Shown: positions 25,266 through 34,500 of the stretch, piece after piece
Numbering within the stretch: the first letter of the stretch is position 1
Layout of the letters: each line of letters opens with the position of its first letter
Assembly (NCBI GenBank): GCA_018136815.1
Contig: CM030941.1
Span: 85,772 to 121,164, forward strand
Source: Isochrysis galbana
Lineage: Eukaryota > Haptophyta > Isochrysidales > Isochrysidaceae
Direction: 5' to 3'
Length of the DNA stretch: 35,393 nucleotides
The notes under the pieces: generated by a model
Told to the model about the DNA's origin: nothing
The model's database searches: none
Seen by the model: only the letters and a program-made list of their open reading frames with translations
Position numbers and translations under genes: made by a program

Positions 25266-25615
25266 CACACACGGCCGACTATGGCGCGATGCGCGCGGGC
25301 GGGGGCGGCGATTGGTGTTGCTGCTAGGGCGGCATATTTGGATATGGTGTCTGGCGAGCCATTCTATCCCGGTAAGAGACCGAGAAAGCGCCGGCAGCGC
25401 GCCCGGTCTCGGTCGAAAGTTGGGCACTCGGCCCGTTCGGCCCGGTGACGTTGGCGTGGTCGTCGGCGCCACACACGGCCGACTATTGGGCGATGCGCGC
25501 GGGCGGGGGCGGCGATTGGTGTTGCTGCTAGGGCGGCATATTTGGATATGGTGCCTGGTGAGCCATTCTATCCCTGTGCAAGACCGAGAAAGCGTCGGCA
25601 GCGCGCTCGGTAGCT
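25266..25615 (+). repeat. 204-bp tandem repeat, about 1.7 copies
   Basis: The segment starting ACGGCCGACTAT at 25271 repeats at 25475 (period 204) with high identity through GGGGGCGGCGATTGGTG, GGCATATTTGGATATGG and GACCGAGAAAGCG. Degenerate relatives lie at 18826-19000 and 22381-22440. Frames run through it on both strands (e.g. RAAYLDMVSGEPFYPG) but are broken. It may derive from an element's coding region or untranslated end. Confidence 0.8.
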
Positions 25616-25659
25616 GTGTATAGAGCGGAGTTTGAGAGGCAGCGCACTTGAGGCCACAT

Positions 25660-25675
25660 ACACCGCCAACAGGCA
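25660..25675 (+). repeat. 16-bp target-site duplication, left copy
   Basis: ACACCGCCAACAGGCA, identical to 27319-27334. It bounds the LINE-like insertion. Confidence 0.85.
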
Positions 25676-27318
25676 CCCGCACCTCCCTCCTCCAGCGATT
25701 CGTGCCTCGTGGGCACGAATGTGGGAGACCCTGCACACCAACGTAGTGCACAACGTGTTTAAAGACGACGCCTTCACGACACCCTACAGCAGAGAAGAGT
25801 GCTCGGCCTATGTCGAACACCTTCCAGAGACATTTATACACGAAAACCGAACCATTCATAAATCGGAGTTCCTAGACTCATGGAGCGCGGTAATCGAACA
25901 CGCGCGACAAATACTCAACAAAGCGTCGGAACGCCCACCGCCCGACCATAGGGAGAGGGCCTCCTTGGAAGATAACAGAGACGCCTCGCAAGGTGCGGAG
26001 GAAGCGAAACAAGAAGAAATTAGAGTCTCAGACGACGAGAAATACATCAAAAAACTCAACAACATTTGGATCCACGCTAACACGGATTACCTCGGAGAGA
26101 CTTCCGACACCGGCAACGTAGTTAACGACGAAGAACTTCAACGATATCACCCACCGGCGCGGTGGGAGAATGGATACAAAGGACCCAGATACATGGAGTA
26201 CCCGTTAGCTGACGAGTACGCGATACAAAAGGGAAAAATCGCGCTCGACGCGATCACAGTTTCCGACATCACAAAGGTCGCGCTCAAAGCAGCACGCCGC
26301 AACGACTCACAGGCAGCCAGAAAAGCGTGGGAAAAACGCCTCGACATCACCAAAGACGACTGGAAACACATAGCCAAGCTATATACCCTGCCGTTGCTAA
26401 AACACACCGACAAACACCCACACTTCAAACACATCACCCACAGGAGGATAGGTACCAGGAACAGATTCGAGAATAGCACGACGAGAAAATGCAGAATGTG
26501 CGGCAAATACCAAGAAGATTCGTGTCACCTAGCGTGGTGCCCCGCGACGAGGAAGATCTTCGACACATTAGACGCAATCGCTAACTACACCCCGAAACCA
26601 AATAGGCCAAAAAAACAGAAAACAAAAGACAGACTGTTTGCATACCCGGCAGAAACCACGCCAGATAGCCTAAAAACCCTCTATGTAATAGCATGGCGAT
26701 ACATAATAAGAGACTTCTACAGAATAGAGTTTGAATCACACACGTACCACTACATACCGGTCTTGGAATCCACGCTAATAAGGTTCACTACCCTGGTGAG
26801 GGGCATTGCCCCGCCAAACGGCGATCACCGAATGCGCACTCGTAAGGTGGCCCAGGGGAGAAAACCTAAGCTGAAAAGACCGTTAGAGCTCAGCGCCCCC
26901 ATTTTTACAGAAAACGACAAAGGAAAGCTGATAATGAACGACAACCTCGGCCTCGTAGCAGGGACACTCGGCCTAGCCGAAAAACTCGCCTAAGGCTGAG
27001 GCGCATCTCCCTCCTAGAAAACACCCCAAAAAGGGATGGGCGATGAAAACAAAGGAGACGCAGCAACAATCATCCACTCACACCGACGCAGGGAGAAACG
27101 GGCCACCTAGAGGCACAGGAGGAAGGCGAGGACAGACCACTAGGGGCCGGTGCACCCCCGCCCTACCCAAACCCCCCCCACAACCTGGGCCCCTAAGTAG
27201 AGCACGAGGGGAGTTGCCGCAAGGCGGGAAGTGAGGGAAAGGAAGGGAAACGGGCGTGGCTACGATAGACAGCTACATAGCCGCGCGCGTGGCGAGAATA
27301 TTAAAAGGTTTTTTTTTT
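25676..27318 (+). mobile_element. LINE-like (non-LTR) insertion, 5'-truncated, with T-rich tail
   Basis: A 1643-bp block lies between identical 16-bp direct repeats. It contains a single plus-strand ORF (25719-26993) and a 325-bp 3' region ending ATATTAAAAGG followed by ten T. Long, variable target duplications and 5' truncation are hallmarks of target-primed reverse transcription. A T-rich rather than A-rich tail is unusual. The ORF is A-rich, unlike its GC-rich surroundings, which supports foreign origin. A similar tail (TTTTTAAGAAGATTTTTTTT) occurs at 33957-33976. Confidence 0.75.
25719..26993 (+). CDS. C-terminal part of a non-LTR retrotransposon protein with zinc knuckle
   Basis: From ATG 25719 (425 codons; the frame is open upstream to 25632). 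The protein is Lys/Asp/Thr-rich. Near residues 235-255 it reads HKHPHFKHITHRRIGTRNRF, and near 258-275 it has CRMCGKYQEDSCHLAWC, a C-x2-C-x8-H-x3-C zinc-binding cluster. A histidine-rich helix followed by such a cluster is usual at the C-terminal end of LINE reverse transcriptases. RT motifs themselves are absent, consistent with 5' truncation or with an independent accessory ORF. The last 60 residues are basic. A perfect 9-bp hairpin (25698-25706 with 25712-25720) overlaps the ATG. Confidence 0.6.
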   Translation: MWETLHTNVVHNVFKDDAFTTPYSREECSAYVEHLPETFIHENRTIHKSEFLDSWSAVIEHARQILNKASERPPPDHRERASLEDNRDASQGAEEAKQEEIRVSDDEKYIKKLNNIWIHANTDYLGETSDTGNVVNDEELQRYHPPARWENGYKGPRYMEYPLADEYAIQKGKIALDAITVSDITKVALKAARRNDSQAARKAWEKRLDITKDDWKHIAKLYTLPLLKHTDKHPHFKHITHRRIGTRNRFENSTTRKCRMCGKYQEDSCHLAWCPATRKIFDTLDAIANYTPKPNRPKKQKTKDRLFAYPAETTPDSLKTLYVIAWRYIIRDFYRIEFESHTYHYIPVLESTLIRFTTLVRGIAPPNGDHRMRTRKVAQGRKPKLKRPLELSAPIFTENDKGKLIMNDNLGLVAGTLGLAEKLA

Positions 27319-27334
27319 ACACCGCCAACAGGCA
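27319..27334 (+). repeat. 16-bp target-site duplication, right copy
   Basis: ACACCGCCAACAGGCA, identical to 25660-25675; it follows directly after the T run. Confidence 0.85.
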
Positions 27335-27358
27335 AGCGCGCAAGTGCCGCTCAGGCGC

Positions 27359-27781
27359 TTAAGCACTGTAGACGCGCGATGGCCACACCTCCTTGTGGTA
27401 CGCGGCGAATGCGGCGATCCAGCGATCAAAACTGTGTTCCATCGCGCCAATGTCGCGCTGGCGCGACTGCTCATTCGACCAGTCTCGATCCACCAAGCGA
27501 TTGATGAGGCACATCAGATCGACGAGCTGAACAAAATGACTGGCTTTTGCCTTGGCGATCTCCGGGGTCTCGGGAGTCAGCAGGTCGCGAATCACCGTAA
27601 AGTAGGTGACGGCATCGTCTCGGCCATGCAAGACTCCATCGCGCGCCCTGAGCACGCAAATTGCGACGTACGAGAGGGGGGCGACCTGCGCGCCGCGATG
27701 CAATTCACTCCGGCAAATGCGTTCGACATAGGGGGCGGCTGCCTCGAAGTGAGCGCGGTCACCAATATGGCTCAGCTCTGG
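27359..27781 (-). CDS. Hypothetical helical protein, C-terminal part
   Basis: Minus strand, 140 codons open after a stop at 27784-27782 and ending at TAA 27361-27359. The sequence (AHFEAAAPYVERICRSEL, then YFTVIRDLLTPETPEIAKAK, then HFVQLVDLMCLINRL and SFDRWIAAFAAYHKEVW) has natural amphipathic helices and aromatics. No ATG opens it, so it would be a last exon or a frame-broken gene; coding-like pieces in other frames lie upstream to about 28000. The plus strand has an uninterrupted 209-codon frame over the same DNA, which I consider the less natural of the two. The LINE-like insertion lies just beyond its 3' end. Family unknown. Confidence 0.4.
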   Translation of the reverse strand, partial: PELSHIGDRAHFEAAAPYVERICRSELHRGAQVAPLSYVAICVLRARDGVLHGRDDAVTYFTVIRDLLTPETPEIAKAKASHFVQLVDLMCLINRLVDRDWSNEQSRQRDIGAMEHSFDRWIAAFAAYHKEVWPSRVYSA

Positions 27782-27784
27782 TCA

Positions 27785-28333
27785 GCCGCGTTGACGGGCA
27801 CGTACACCACCACCGCAGTGGAGTTTGGGGCATCGTCTGTGCAATCGATGGAGAGAATGCTTGAGAACAACCTGCAATGGAACGCCCCCGTGAATATCTA
27901 CGCGCCGATGGTGACAAACATGGGCGCCTGCGCGTGCCGGAGCACCGGCTGCGCGCCTGGCCGCACGGGCTGATTGGCCAATCGTTCGATGGCGACCCAC
28001 CGAGTGTTCGTCGTGTTGGCATCACCTCCTCCGCCCAAAAGTTTTTTGGGGGTCGATCGAAGGTGCACGCGTGCGAGGGGGCGCAGAGGACACCACCCCA
28101 AACTGAGCGGGGGGACAGGGAGGGGGTAGACCCCTCCAAATTCCTTCGGCTCCCTCGTCAGGGAGCAGGGGAAAGTAAAAAAAGGGGAAGCGATGAGAGC
28201 TCCCATCCCTCATTTTTGTGAGTTATCACAAACATTCGGCAATGTGCACACGTCAAATTTCTCTGTCTGCCGCGCGCACGAGGCAGATGGCACCGGCGGC
28301 TGTGGGTGTTTGTGTTTCGTGACGGGTTTTATG
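27785..28333. other. Possible frame-broken upstream part of the 27359-27781 gene
   Basis: On the minus strand, IERLANQPVRPGAQPVL and DAPNSTAVVVYVPVNAA occur in two frames separated by stops. They may be exons or a decayed coding sequence. 28000-28333 shows nothing I can support. Confidence 0.3.
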
Positions 28334-29131
28334 TCATTTGCACGGGCAGAGTCGGCGATGAAGATTATCGATTGGCGTCTGCGAACAAGAAGCCACTGAA
28401 GGCTTTGACCCTGCATAGCAGTACCTGCCTTCATAAGCATAAGGTGATCCCCATGCGACACAATTGTCACCCTCTTCACAGTCCCGCCGTAGAGTTGAGC
28501 ACCACTGGCCGCCTTCTTCAAACTTTGCAAGAATGAACTCATCACTCTGACCGCTGAGAGCGTCCAATTCACTTTGAACACAACTCTTACCAATCGATGC
28601 ACAAACTCTGTTACATGACACACCCTGTTCATTCTCCACCATGTGCCACTTGACGACATCTCCCTCTCCTCCCTCGCCCAACGACGCACTGGGCACGCAC
28701 CTGCCATCAGCGAGGAGCTCGACGTCGGGGCCGCTGCACTCGCCCCACGACGCAATGGGCACGCACGTGCCATCGGCGAGGCGCTCGACGGTGGGGCCGC
28801 TGCACTCGCCCCACGACGCAATGGGCACGCACGTGCCATCGGCGAGAAGCTCGACGCCGGGGCCGCTGCACTCGCCCCACGTCGCACTAGGCACGCACGT
28901 GCCATCGGCGAGGAGATCGAGGTCGGGGCCGCTGCTGGGCACGCATGTGCCATCGGCAAGAAGCTCGACGCCGGGGCCGATGCACTCGCCCCACGCAGGA
29001 TTGACCACACACGAGGAGCCATCGAGGACCACGCCGCGTGTGTCACACGTGCCAGCACTGGTTGACTCCTCACCCCCAAGCTTAAGGCCCCACATGGCGA
29101 AGAAGGGAGGCTTATTGTAACAGATTGTCAT
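28334..29131 (-). CDS. Cysteine-rich protein with tandem ADGTCVP/WGECSGP repeats
   Basis: Minus strand, 265 codons from ATG 29131 to TGA 28336-28334. Residues about 30-153 hold five to six units of about 22 residues of the type ELLADGTCVP-x-ASWGECSGP, one unit shortened. Residues about 158-265 form a separate Cys-rich domain (VSCNRVCASIGKSCVQSELD, then NCVAWGSPYAYEGRYCYAG, ending NLHRRLCPCK). This domain ending in RLCPC is, to my recollection, widespread in algal and other protist extracellular proteins; the repeats resemble short sushi/EGF-like cysteine units. No signal peptide follows the ATG chosen, so an upstream exon is likely. It is probably secreted or cell-surface. Confidence 0.75.
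   Translation of the reverse strand: MTICYNKPPFFAMWGLKLGGEESTSAGTCDTRGVVLDGSSCVVNPAWGECIGPGVELLADGTCVPSSGPDLDLLADGTCVPSATWGECSGPGVELLADGTCVPIASWGECSGPTVERLADGTCVPIASWGECSGPDVELLADGRCVPSASLGEGGEGDVVKWHMVENEQGVSCNRVCASIGKSCVQSELDALSGQSDEFILAKFEEGGQWCSTLRRDCEEGDNCVAWGSPYAYEGRYCYAGSKPSVASCSQTPIDNLHRRLCPCK
28673..28984. repeat. 66-bp tandem repeat coding the cysteine repeats
   Basis: Units start at 28673, 28739, 28805 and 28871 (66 bp each), followed by a shortened unit. The in-frame period (22 codons) and the near-identity of units 2 and 3 point to recent unequal exchange. Confidence 0.9.
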
Positions 29132-30484
29132 GTAAGACCGCTTTACTACATTTGAATGAAAAAAACGCGCGACGTCAGGGGTTCCAGCCGGGCAGATAAC
29201 TCCACTCGCCGCCGCCTCCCAAGTGGGAGTTCTGCTCGCTTGTCAGATTACCTGAAACCTGCACGTTTGTACTATAATCAGGGGATCCTGCAAGTACAAC
29301 TTATACCGTCCACATGGGGGCACTTGCCCAAAAAACAACCAAACCTGAGGTTGCACTCTCTCATTACCACTAGCCCTGGGACAGCAACAGGATAAGAGTG
29401 ACGGGCTCGCCGAGAATGCACCAGCGACCACCCACTATCCACCGCCCCAAAACGTGCTCTTGTGTGCTACCTGAGCGCCAAAGAGGCACGAACAACACGG
29501 GCGGTGCCAGAGGCGGGTGCGGCGCGTGCGCGAGACATAGCAGTGGTAGCACCCATGAATCACCATTCATTAGGGCAAAACGTGCCATGTCTAAGGGCCG
29601 CAAGGCACACGCAGACATAAACAAACACGAGCCGCGGATGGGAGGTGAGGCAAGCTGAGGCCGTGCATCGTACATGGTCCTCGGGCGCCGACATGACGGG
29701 CGAAGCGGGGGCAGAGGAGAGAGCGAGTACTGGCGTGCCCGCCCTAGGCCCCCCTTCCTTGTTGCCCTTGTTTCTTTTTCTTACCCACCCCGCCCGGTTT
29801 ACTCCCTTGAGGGTTCCCAGGCCCCTCCCCCGTGAATTCCTGTCTTTTCTCGCCACGCCTTCCGTCCCGATGTCCGACGCTCGTGCCCCTCTGCCCCGTG
29901 ATGCTCCCGTGTGCTGCCCCATGTCATGTGCTGAGCCCTCGGTCGGCCCGCCAGCGGCAGCCCCGCCCCCGTCACCCGACGTCTCCCGGTTCCTCCCCGT
30001 CCCTCCCCACTCTCCTTGTCAATACAATTCCTTCTTATGATCCACAGCTCCACCCACACCACCACGGCTGCCAACAGTTCATTTCTGAATGCATGAACAA
30101 TCTCATATTACAGATCTTCGATTTGAGTATCTTTGGGTCCTCTTGAAATCACCTCTATTGCCGCTCCCTCTACTGGACTAGGGCTTAATGACCAAGGAGA
30201 GGTTATGCTGCACATCCCAGCCAGCCCGGCGGCAATGGATAGACCGTCATTGTCGCGGCGACACAAAATCATTGCACAAAGTGCAGCATGATGTCTCGCA
30301 GGCTCACATCTCAATATCAAAAACAGACTTGTTCTTGTTCGTCCTTGTTTGTCCTACGTGATCTGGTCAAGGAATTAATCGAGGTGGTACTCTTGTTCGT
30401 GCACCTCTGCGCCCCACGACTCCCCAATGTTGCTGAGCAATGACTGGAGGCCTCGTCCACCGCTAGCTGGGCGATCCAAAGCAT
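29132..30484. other. Intergenic with one exon-like segment
   Basis: 30028-30095 (plus) matches the minus-strand exon 24819-24750 at nucleotide level (SYDPQLHPHHHG versus AYDPQFHPYHHS), preceded by a pyrimidine-rich stretch. No other gene supported. Confidence 0.45.
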
Positions 30485-32445
30485 TTACCGCACCGGTGCT
30501 GGTTGTGTAGCCCCGGGCGAGAGTTCGAGGAGCCACCGGCTTCCGCCGTCGTTGGCATGGCGTGCGCATGCGCATGCTAGCGCACCGAGCGCGGCAGCGT
30601 CGTCGGGTGACGGAGCGGCGGCGGCGCGCTGCGCGCATGGCAACTCATCGCAGAGCCACGCGCACAGCATCATCATTGTGGCGGTCGAGGCGGTGAGGTC
30701 GAGTCGGCGGAGCGCCGCCCAGAGCGCGCCTACGAGACGCGGCACTAGCAATGGCACGCGCTCGCACAGGTGGCCCGCCACGCCGAGCAGTGCGGCGGCC
30801 GCCGCCGCACGCACGCCGTCGTCAGTGAGCGCGTCCACGAGCTGCGCCGCAGGCGCTGGCAGCAGCCCGTCGAGCAGGTCGGCCCGCGGGGCGAGCAAGT
30901 ACTTGAGCGCGAGCAGCGCGCGCCATGCCGCATCTCCCACATCGTCTCGACCTTTATTGTGAGAGGCGTCCCCGCCACGTAAAGCGGCGGTCTCGGCAGC
31001 CATCGGCTGGGCGACCGTCGCGAGCGCCTGCGTGGTGCTGTCACGCGCGGGCGCTCTCACGCCGTCACCCGCGACATCTAGAGCAGCCGGATGGCGCAGT
31101 CCTCGAGCCACTGAGCCTGCAGCTGCGCCGAGATGCAGCTGCGCACGCCACCTACCGCGCCGGCCGTCTGCCTGTGCAAGCGCAGGAGGGAGCGCAGTCC
31201 GGCCGCCGTGCCGTGCCGTCACTCCCACCTTGGATGGAAGAGCGAGCAACGCAGCTCGGCGCATAGTGGCTTGGATGGCCACGCTTCCGACTTCATCCAG
31301 TCGGCCGGATCTGCCGCCTCCACCGGCTCGGTCGTCTGATGCTTGGCGTCGGGCGGCGCGCCGTCGCCTTCGGCCGGTCGTTTCGCTCCCGTTGCCGACT
31401 GGCGGCGCCGTGAGCGCCACGATAGCACCGACGCCGCGCCTTGCGCACGCCTTGGCCTGCATAGGCAGAGGCAGCTTGAGTTCTGGGCGGCAAACGGAGC
31501 ACGGCGCACACGTAGCTTGGGTGAAGGCCAAGATCGCACCTGACGCCGCACTTGAGGTCTCGAGCGCTCGCGAAACCGCGTTGTCGCCAGCATGCCCGGC
31601 CCATGCGGCGGTGTGCCAAGAGCTCGCGGCGGCCGGCGCCGCGGCATTTGCCGCGTTCATCAAGGATCTCCTCCACGGTACCTGCGCGCGCTCGTGAGGT
31701 GGGAGCGGATCAGGAGGGAGCGGTGCAGCGGCTGAGCGCGGCGACTAGCGCACCGCTGTCAGGCTCCAGCCCTCACCCGACCTCGATCCTCGGGTGCTGC
31801 ATGCCCGCGGGGAGCTGACGCTTCTGCCTGAGCCGCACGGAGCTCTGCGACTGCTGCCACTGCTCCATTGCCCTTGCTCTTCTCTGCCCGCATCCCCACC
31901 GCTGACCTCTCCTGGCACGAGCCTCCGCGTGCACCCTCAAGCGCCCTCGCCATGTTCTCCATGGCAAGCTGCTGCTGCAGCACCTTTCTCTGCCTGAGCA
32001 ACCTCTCTCTCGCGGACCCGACCAGCTCATCGCCTTACTCAAACTCGACGCCCGACGAGGCGAGCAGGCGGTCTTCCTGCAGCCAACACTGTCCTAATCG
32101 AGAAGGAGGCAAAGGAGAGCCAGGCGCCAGCGGCATCAGCGCGTGCTGCGTGCTCCGCCTCCTCCCTCCTCCTCCCCCGCCGTCTATGGAGACCTAGTGT
32201 AGTCACCTCCTCCGCCGCCTATGGAGACCCAGTGTAGTCCTGCAGCAACCTCTGCGAGAGCGAGAGCCGCTGTCCGCTGTTCACTCCACTCGAGGGAGAA
32301 GAGGGGACGGAGAAGGCGAGGAAGCAGCGTTTGGAGCTAGCGCGGGTGGGCGCGCTGCAGCTCGCCCAGCTGTCGCGCCGCGGCAACCCTCGAAGCCTCC
32401 GAGAAGCATTTCGAGAAGCTTCTCGAGCCGCCGCGGCGAAGCCAT
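30485..32445 (-). pseudogene. BTAF1: BTAF1/Mot1 (TBP-associated ATPase) N-terminal HEAT region, copy A, frame-broken
   Basis: The minus strand starts at ATG 32445 (MASPRRLEKLLEML). In the family's order it then shows DRLLASSGVEFE, ARERL-RQRKVLQQQL, an NLS-like KRPAEGD, PLCAELRCSLFHPRWE, RHGTAAGLRSLL, QWLEDCAIRLL, GDGVRAPARDSTTQALA, ALLALKYLLAPRADLLDGLL, VDALTDDGVRAAAAAAL and GALWAALRRLDLTAST. These are hallmark HEAT segments of BTAF1/Mot1, a Snf2-type ATPase that removes TBP from DNA. They fall in three frames with in-frame stops (e.g. after GVEFE and after AIRLL), and the N-terminal block is shifted by an 11-base difference from copy B. The Snf2 ATPase half is absent. Best read as a truncated pseudogene. 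Confidence 0.85.
31552..32435. repeat. Segmental duplication partner of 34650-35393
   Basis: These two segments are direct copies covering the 5' part of the BTAF1-like sequence. By eye they are well above 80% identical, with several indels, including an 11-base difference near 32416. Copy A extends further 3' than copy B. Confidence 0.85.
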
Positions 32446-33112
32446 CGACTCCTCTTCACCGCGAGGGGAGGAGAGGAGAGAGGGACGCAAGAGGACAAGA
32501 GAGAGAGACATGAAGAAGAGAGGATATAGAAAGAGCAGATGTTAGAAATTTTAAAGTACAGGCGTGAAGAGAAGAGAGAGGAGGAGGACGAGGGGGTGTT
32601 TTGACTAAATAAACAGAAGCACAGGAGTTTTCTGGTACTCCGGGGGTATAGGCCCAGGTCAATAATTCTAGAACTTTTTCTAGAAGTTTGGGCCGCTTCT
32701 CGAGCGCGTTACAAGTTTGGGCGCTCTCGAGAAGTGGGCTGCAAGTTTGGGGGGCGGCGCTCGCTATCTAGGAGTAAAAGCCCCTATTCTAGCAGTATAA
32801 TCTCATATTCTACCAGTATAATCATTATGTAATCCCCTTTTCTACGGTATATAGGCCGTTTCCCGTCGCCGAATTTCTCAAAAAATGATTAAAACTCAAA
32901 ACGGAAAACGGTGCTACATTTATTTTCTTTTACGACATGACATAAACAGCAGCAAACAGCAGGACATTTTATCGTGCCAAACACAAGAGACAAGAGACAC
33001 ATTTTTCATTTTTGATTTTTTACAACAAACAAACCCCCACCCCCTCCCCCCCAACTGGCGATAGGGCTAGGTAAAAATATGTGACATGCATATTTGGGTC
33101 AACTTTTCCGGA
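32446..33112. other. Intergenic; purine tract, CAAGTTTGGG and CAGTATAATC repeats
   Basis: Upstream of BTAF1 copy A lies a GA-rich tract (32458-32600), comparable to that upstream of the gene at 1-653. TTCTAGAA occurs twice, CAAGTTTGGG twice, and TCTA-CAGTATAATC twice (32793-32828). No gene seen. Confidence 0.5.
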
Positions 33113-33634
33113 TTACATATCGTTAGCGGCTACACCGGACTCGTTGAACAAGAGGGCCTGTAAGCGGACGACGTAAGCCTTCCGGTTCGCGAGATTCGTC
33201 GCTTTGATGTCGCGCTGGTGCAGCAGTTTGAGGATCTTGAGCTGGTCTTTCAAGTCCTCGTAGGACATCGTCTTGAGCTCGGAGTACTTCATCGCCCGAC
33301 GTACTTGCCGTAGACGATCGAGCTCATCCGCCTTCTTCTTGCGCAAGGAGCTGATGCGTGCGAGTTTCGCCTGCCGCTCGGGAGCTTTCGCCTCGCCATG
33401 AGTCGCGCGCTCCACTCTCATAGTCACACGCATCTTCTTGCGCGCGATCGTGCGAGCAGCGCCCCAGTAGCAGTCGCGATGCTCATGGTCATAGGCCCAC
33501 ATGGCCGTGCGATCTCTTTTGCAAGCGACCGCGCCCACACGCGTGTCGTGGCGAGACACACCTTCGCGCTGTGCGCGTCGCTTGACTGCCGCAAAGAGAG
33601 TCTCGACGCCAGTACTCAGGCGAGAAGCATTCAA
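33113..33634 (-). CDS. Basic protein with SAP-like C terminus, 5' end unclear
   Basis: The minus-strand frame is open for 173 codons to TAA/TAG-type stop at 33113. The first ATG in frame is at 33502, and the frame upstream runs into a 65-bp tandem repeat where a stop occurs. The protein has an Arg/Lys-rich middle (RKKMRVTMRVERAT and SLRKKKADELDRLRQ) and ends MSYEDLKDQLKILKLL ... NRKAYVVRLQALL, which resembles an SAP helix-turn-helix (DNA-binding) motif. It may be the tail of a larger transposon- or chromatin-related protein, cut by the repeat array. Family not recognised. Confidence 0.5.
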   Translation of the reverse strand: MNASRLSTGVETLFAAVKRRAQREGVSRHDTRVGAVACKRDRTAMWAYDHEHRDCYWGAARTIARKKMRVTMRVERATHGEAKAPERQAKLARISSLRKKKADELDRLRQVRRAMKYSELKTMSYEDLKDQLKILKLLHQRDIKATNLANRKAYVVRLQALLFNESGVAANDM

Positions 33635-33831
33635 TCATCGCCATCACATATGAAAAAGCGTTCAATCCCCACCCTCCACCACAGACGAGAAGTATTCAAT
33701 CATCGCCATCACATATGAAAAAGCGTTCAATCCCCACCCTCCACCACAGACGAGAAGTATTCAATCATCGCCATCACATATGAAAAAGCGTTCAATCCCC
33801 ACCCTCCACCACAGACGAGAAGCGTTAAATC
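33622..33831. repeat. Three 65-bp tandem repeats plus a partial fourth
   Basis: Units start at 33622, 33687 and 33752 and are essentially identical (one C/T difference in the first). A partial unit begins at 33817. Each contains CATATG and two TTCAATC segments. The array may be a minisatellite; its first unit overlaps the 5' side of the minus-strand SAP-like ORF. Confidence 0.95.
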
Positions 33832-34310
33832 CTCCCCGGAACCAGCTTCTCCGCTAAAGAGGGAACTGGGGAAGGGGAAGGGGGTTGACAGGGGTTAGGT
33901 TTGGGTAGTAGGGAGGTTCATGAGCACTCTGCCTCACGCCGCACAAGTAGCGGGAATTTTTAAGAAGATTTTTTTTCACACCCCACTCATAGTTACAGTT
34001 AAAAAGCAATTATATTATTTTGCGTACGACCGCCTCAAAACCAGAGACAGAGCGCCCAAAACAGCTCTACAAAATGGCTTGCTGCCAACTAGCTCAAACA
34101 CATGGTATCTCGCCCATAGTCACGTCGCAAGACACATACATGCACGTCTAACTCATCACCCGCTGCCGCGTAAGCACCGCCAACTGATTCACAAAGCGCG
34201 ACTTAGCTGTCGATTCGCGCTACAAGGGCTTTAGGAGGCTCTGTGTGTCACAGCGGGGCTGAGAGCGGCGGAGCTTGTGCATCAGAGAGGTTTCGAGAGG
34301 CAGTAAGTCC
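33832..34310. other. Intergenic; possible LINE 3' tail
   Basis: GGGAATTTTTAAGAAG followed by eight T (33951-33976) resembles the end of the LINE-like element at 27296-27318. No target duplication was found. The rest shows no gene. Confidence 0.4.
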
Positions 34311-34500
34311 ACCCCCCCCCCCCCCCCCTTCCCCCCTCCCTCCCTCCCTAACCCTCCCTCCCTAACCCTCCTCCTTCCTCTCTCCCTTTCCTCTCCCCCC
34401 CCTCTCCTCTCCCCCCCTCTCTCCCACTCCCTCCCTCCCCTACCTCTCTGCCTCCGTACCTCCCCCTCTCCCTCCCTCCCTCTTCTCTCCTTGCACCTGG
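34311..34500. repeat. C-run and CTCC/CCCT low-complexity tract
   Basis: Eighteen or so C followed by about 170 bases of CTCC, CCCTCC and CTCTCC. It marks the 3' limit of BTAF1-like copy B. Confidence 0.9.

Noticed and set aside
27344..27973. 209-codon plus-strand frame
   Set aside because: Overlaps a minus-strand frame with better helical and aromatic content; no domain recognised. Kept only as an alternative.
28643..29120. Plus-strand frames through the 66-bp repeats
   Set aside because: Periodic artefacts of the repeat; the minus frame has conserved cysteines and a folded C-terminal domain.
34311..34500. Telomere-like CCCTAA repeats
   Set aside because: CCCTAACCCT occurs only as isolated pieces within a CTCC tract; there is no regular telomeric array.
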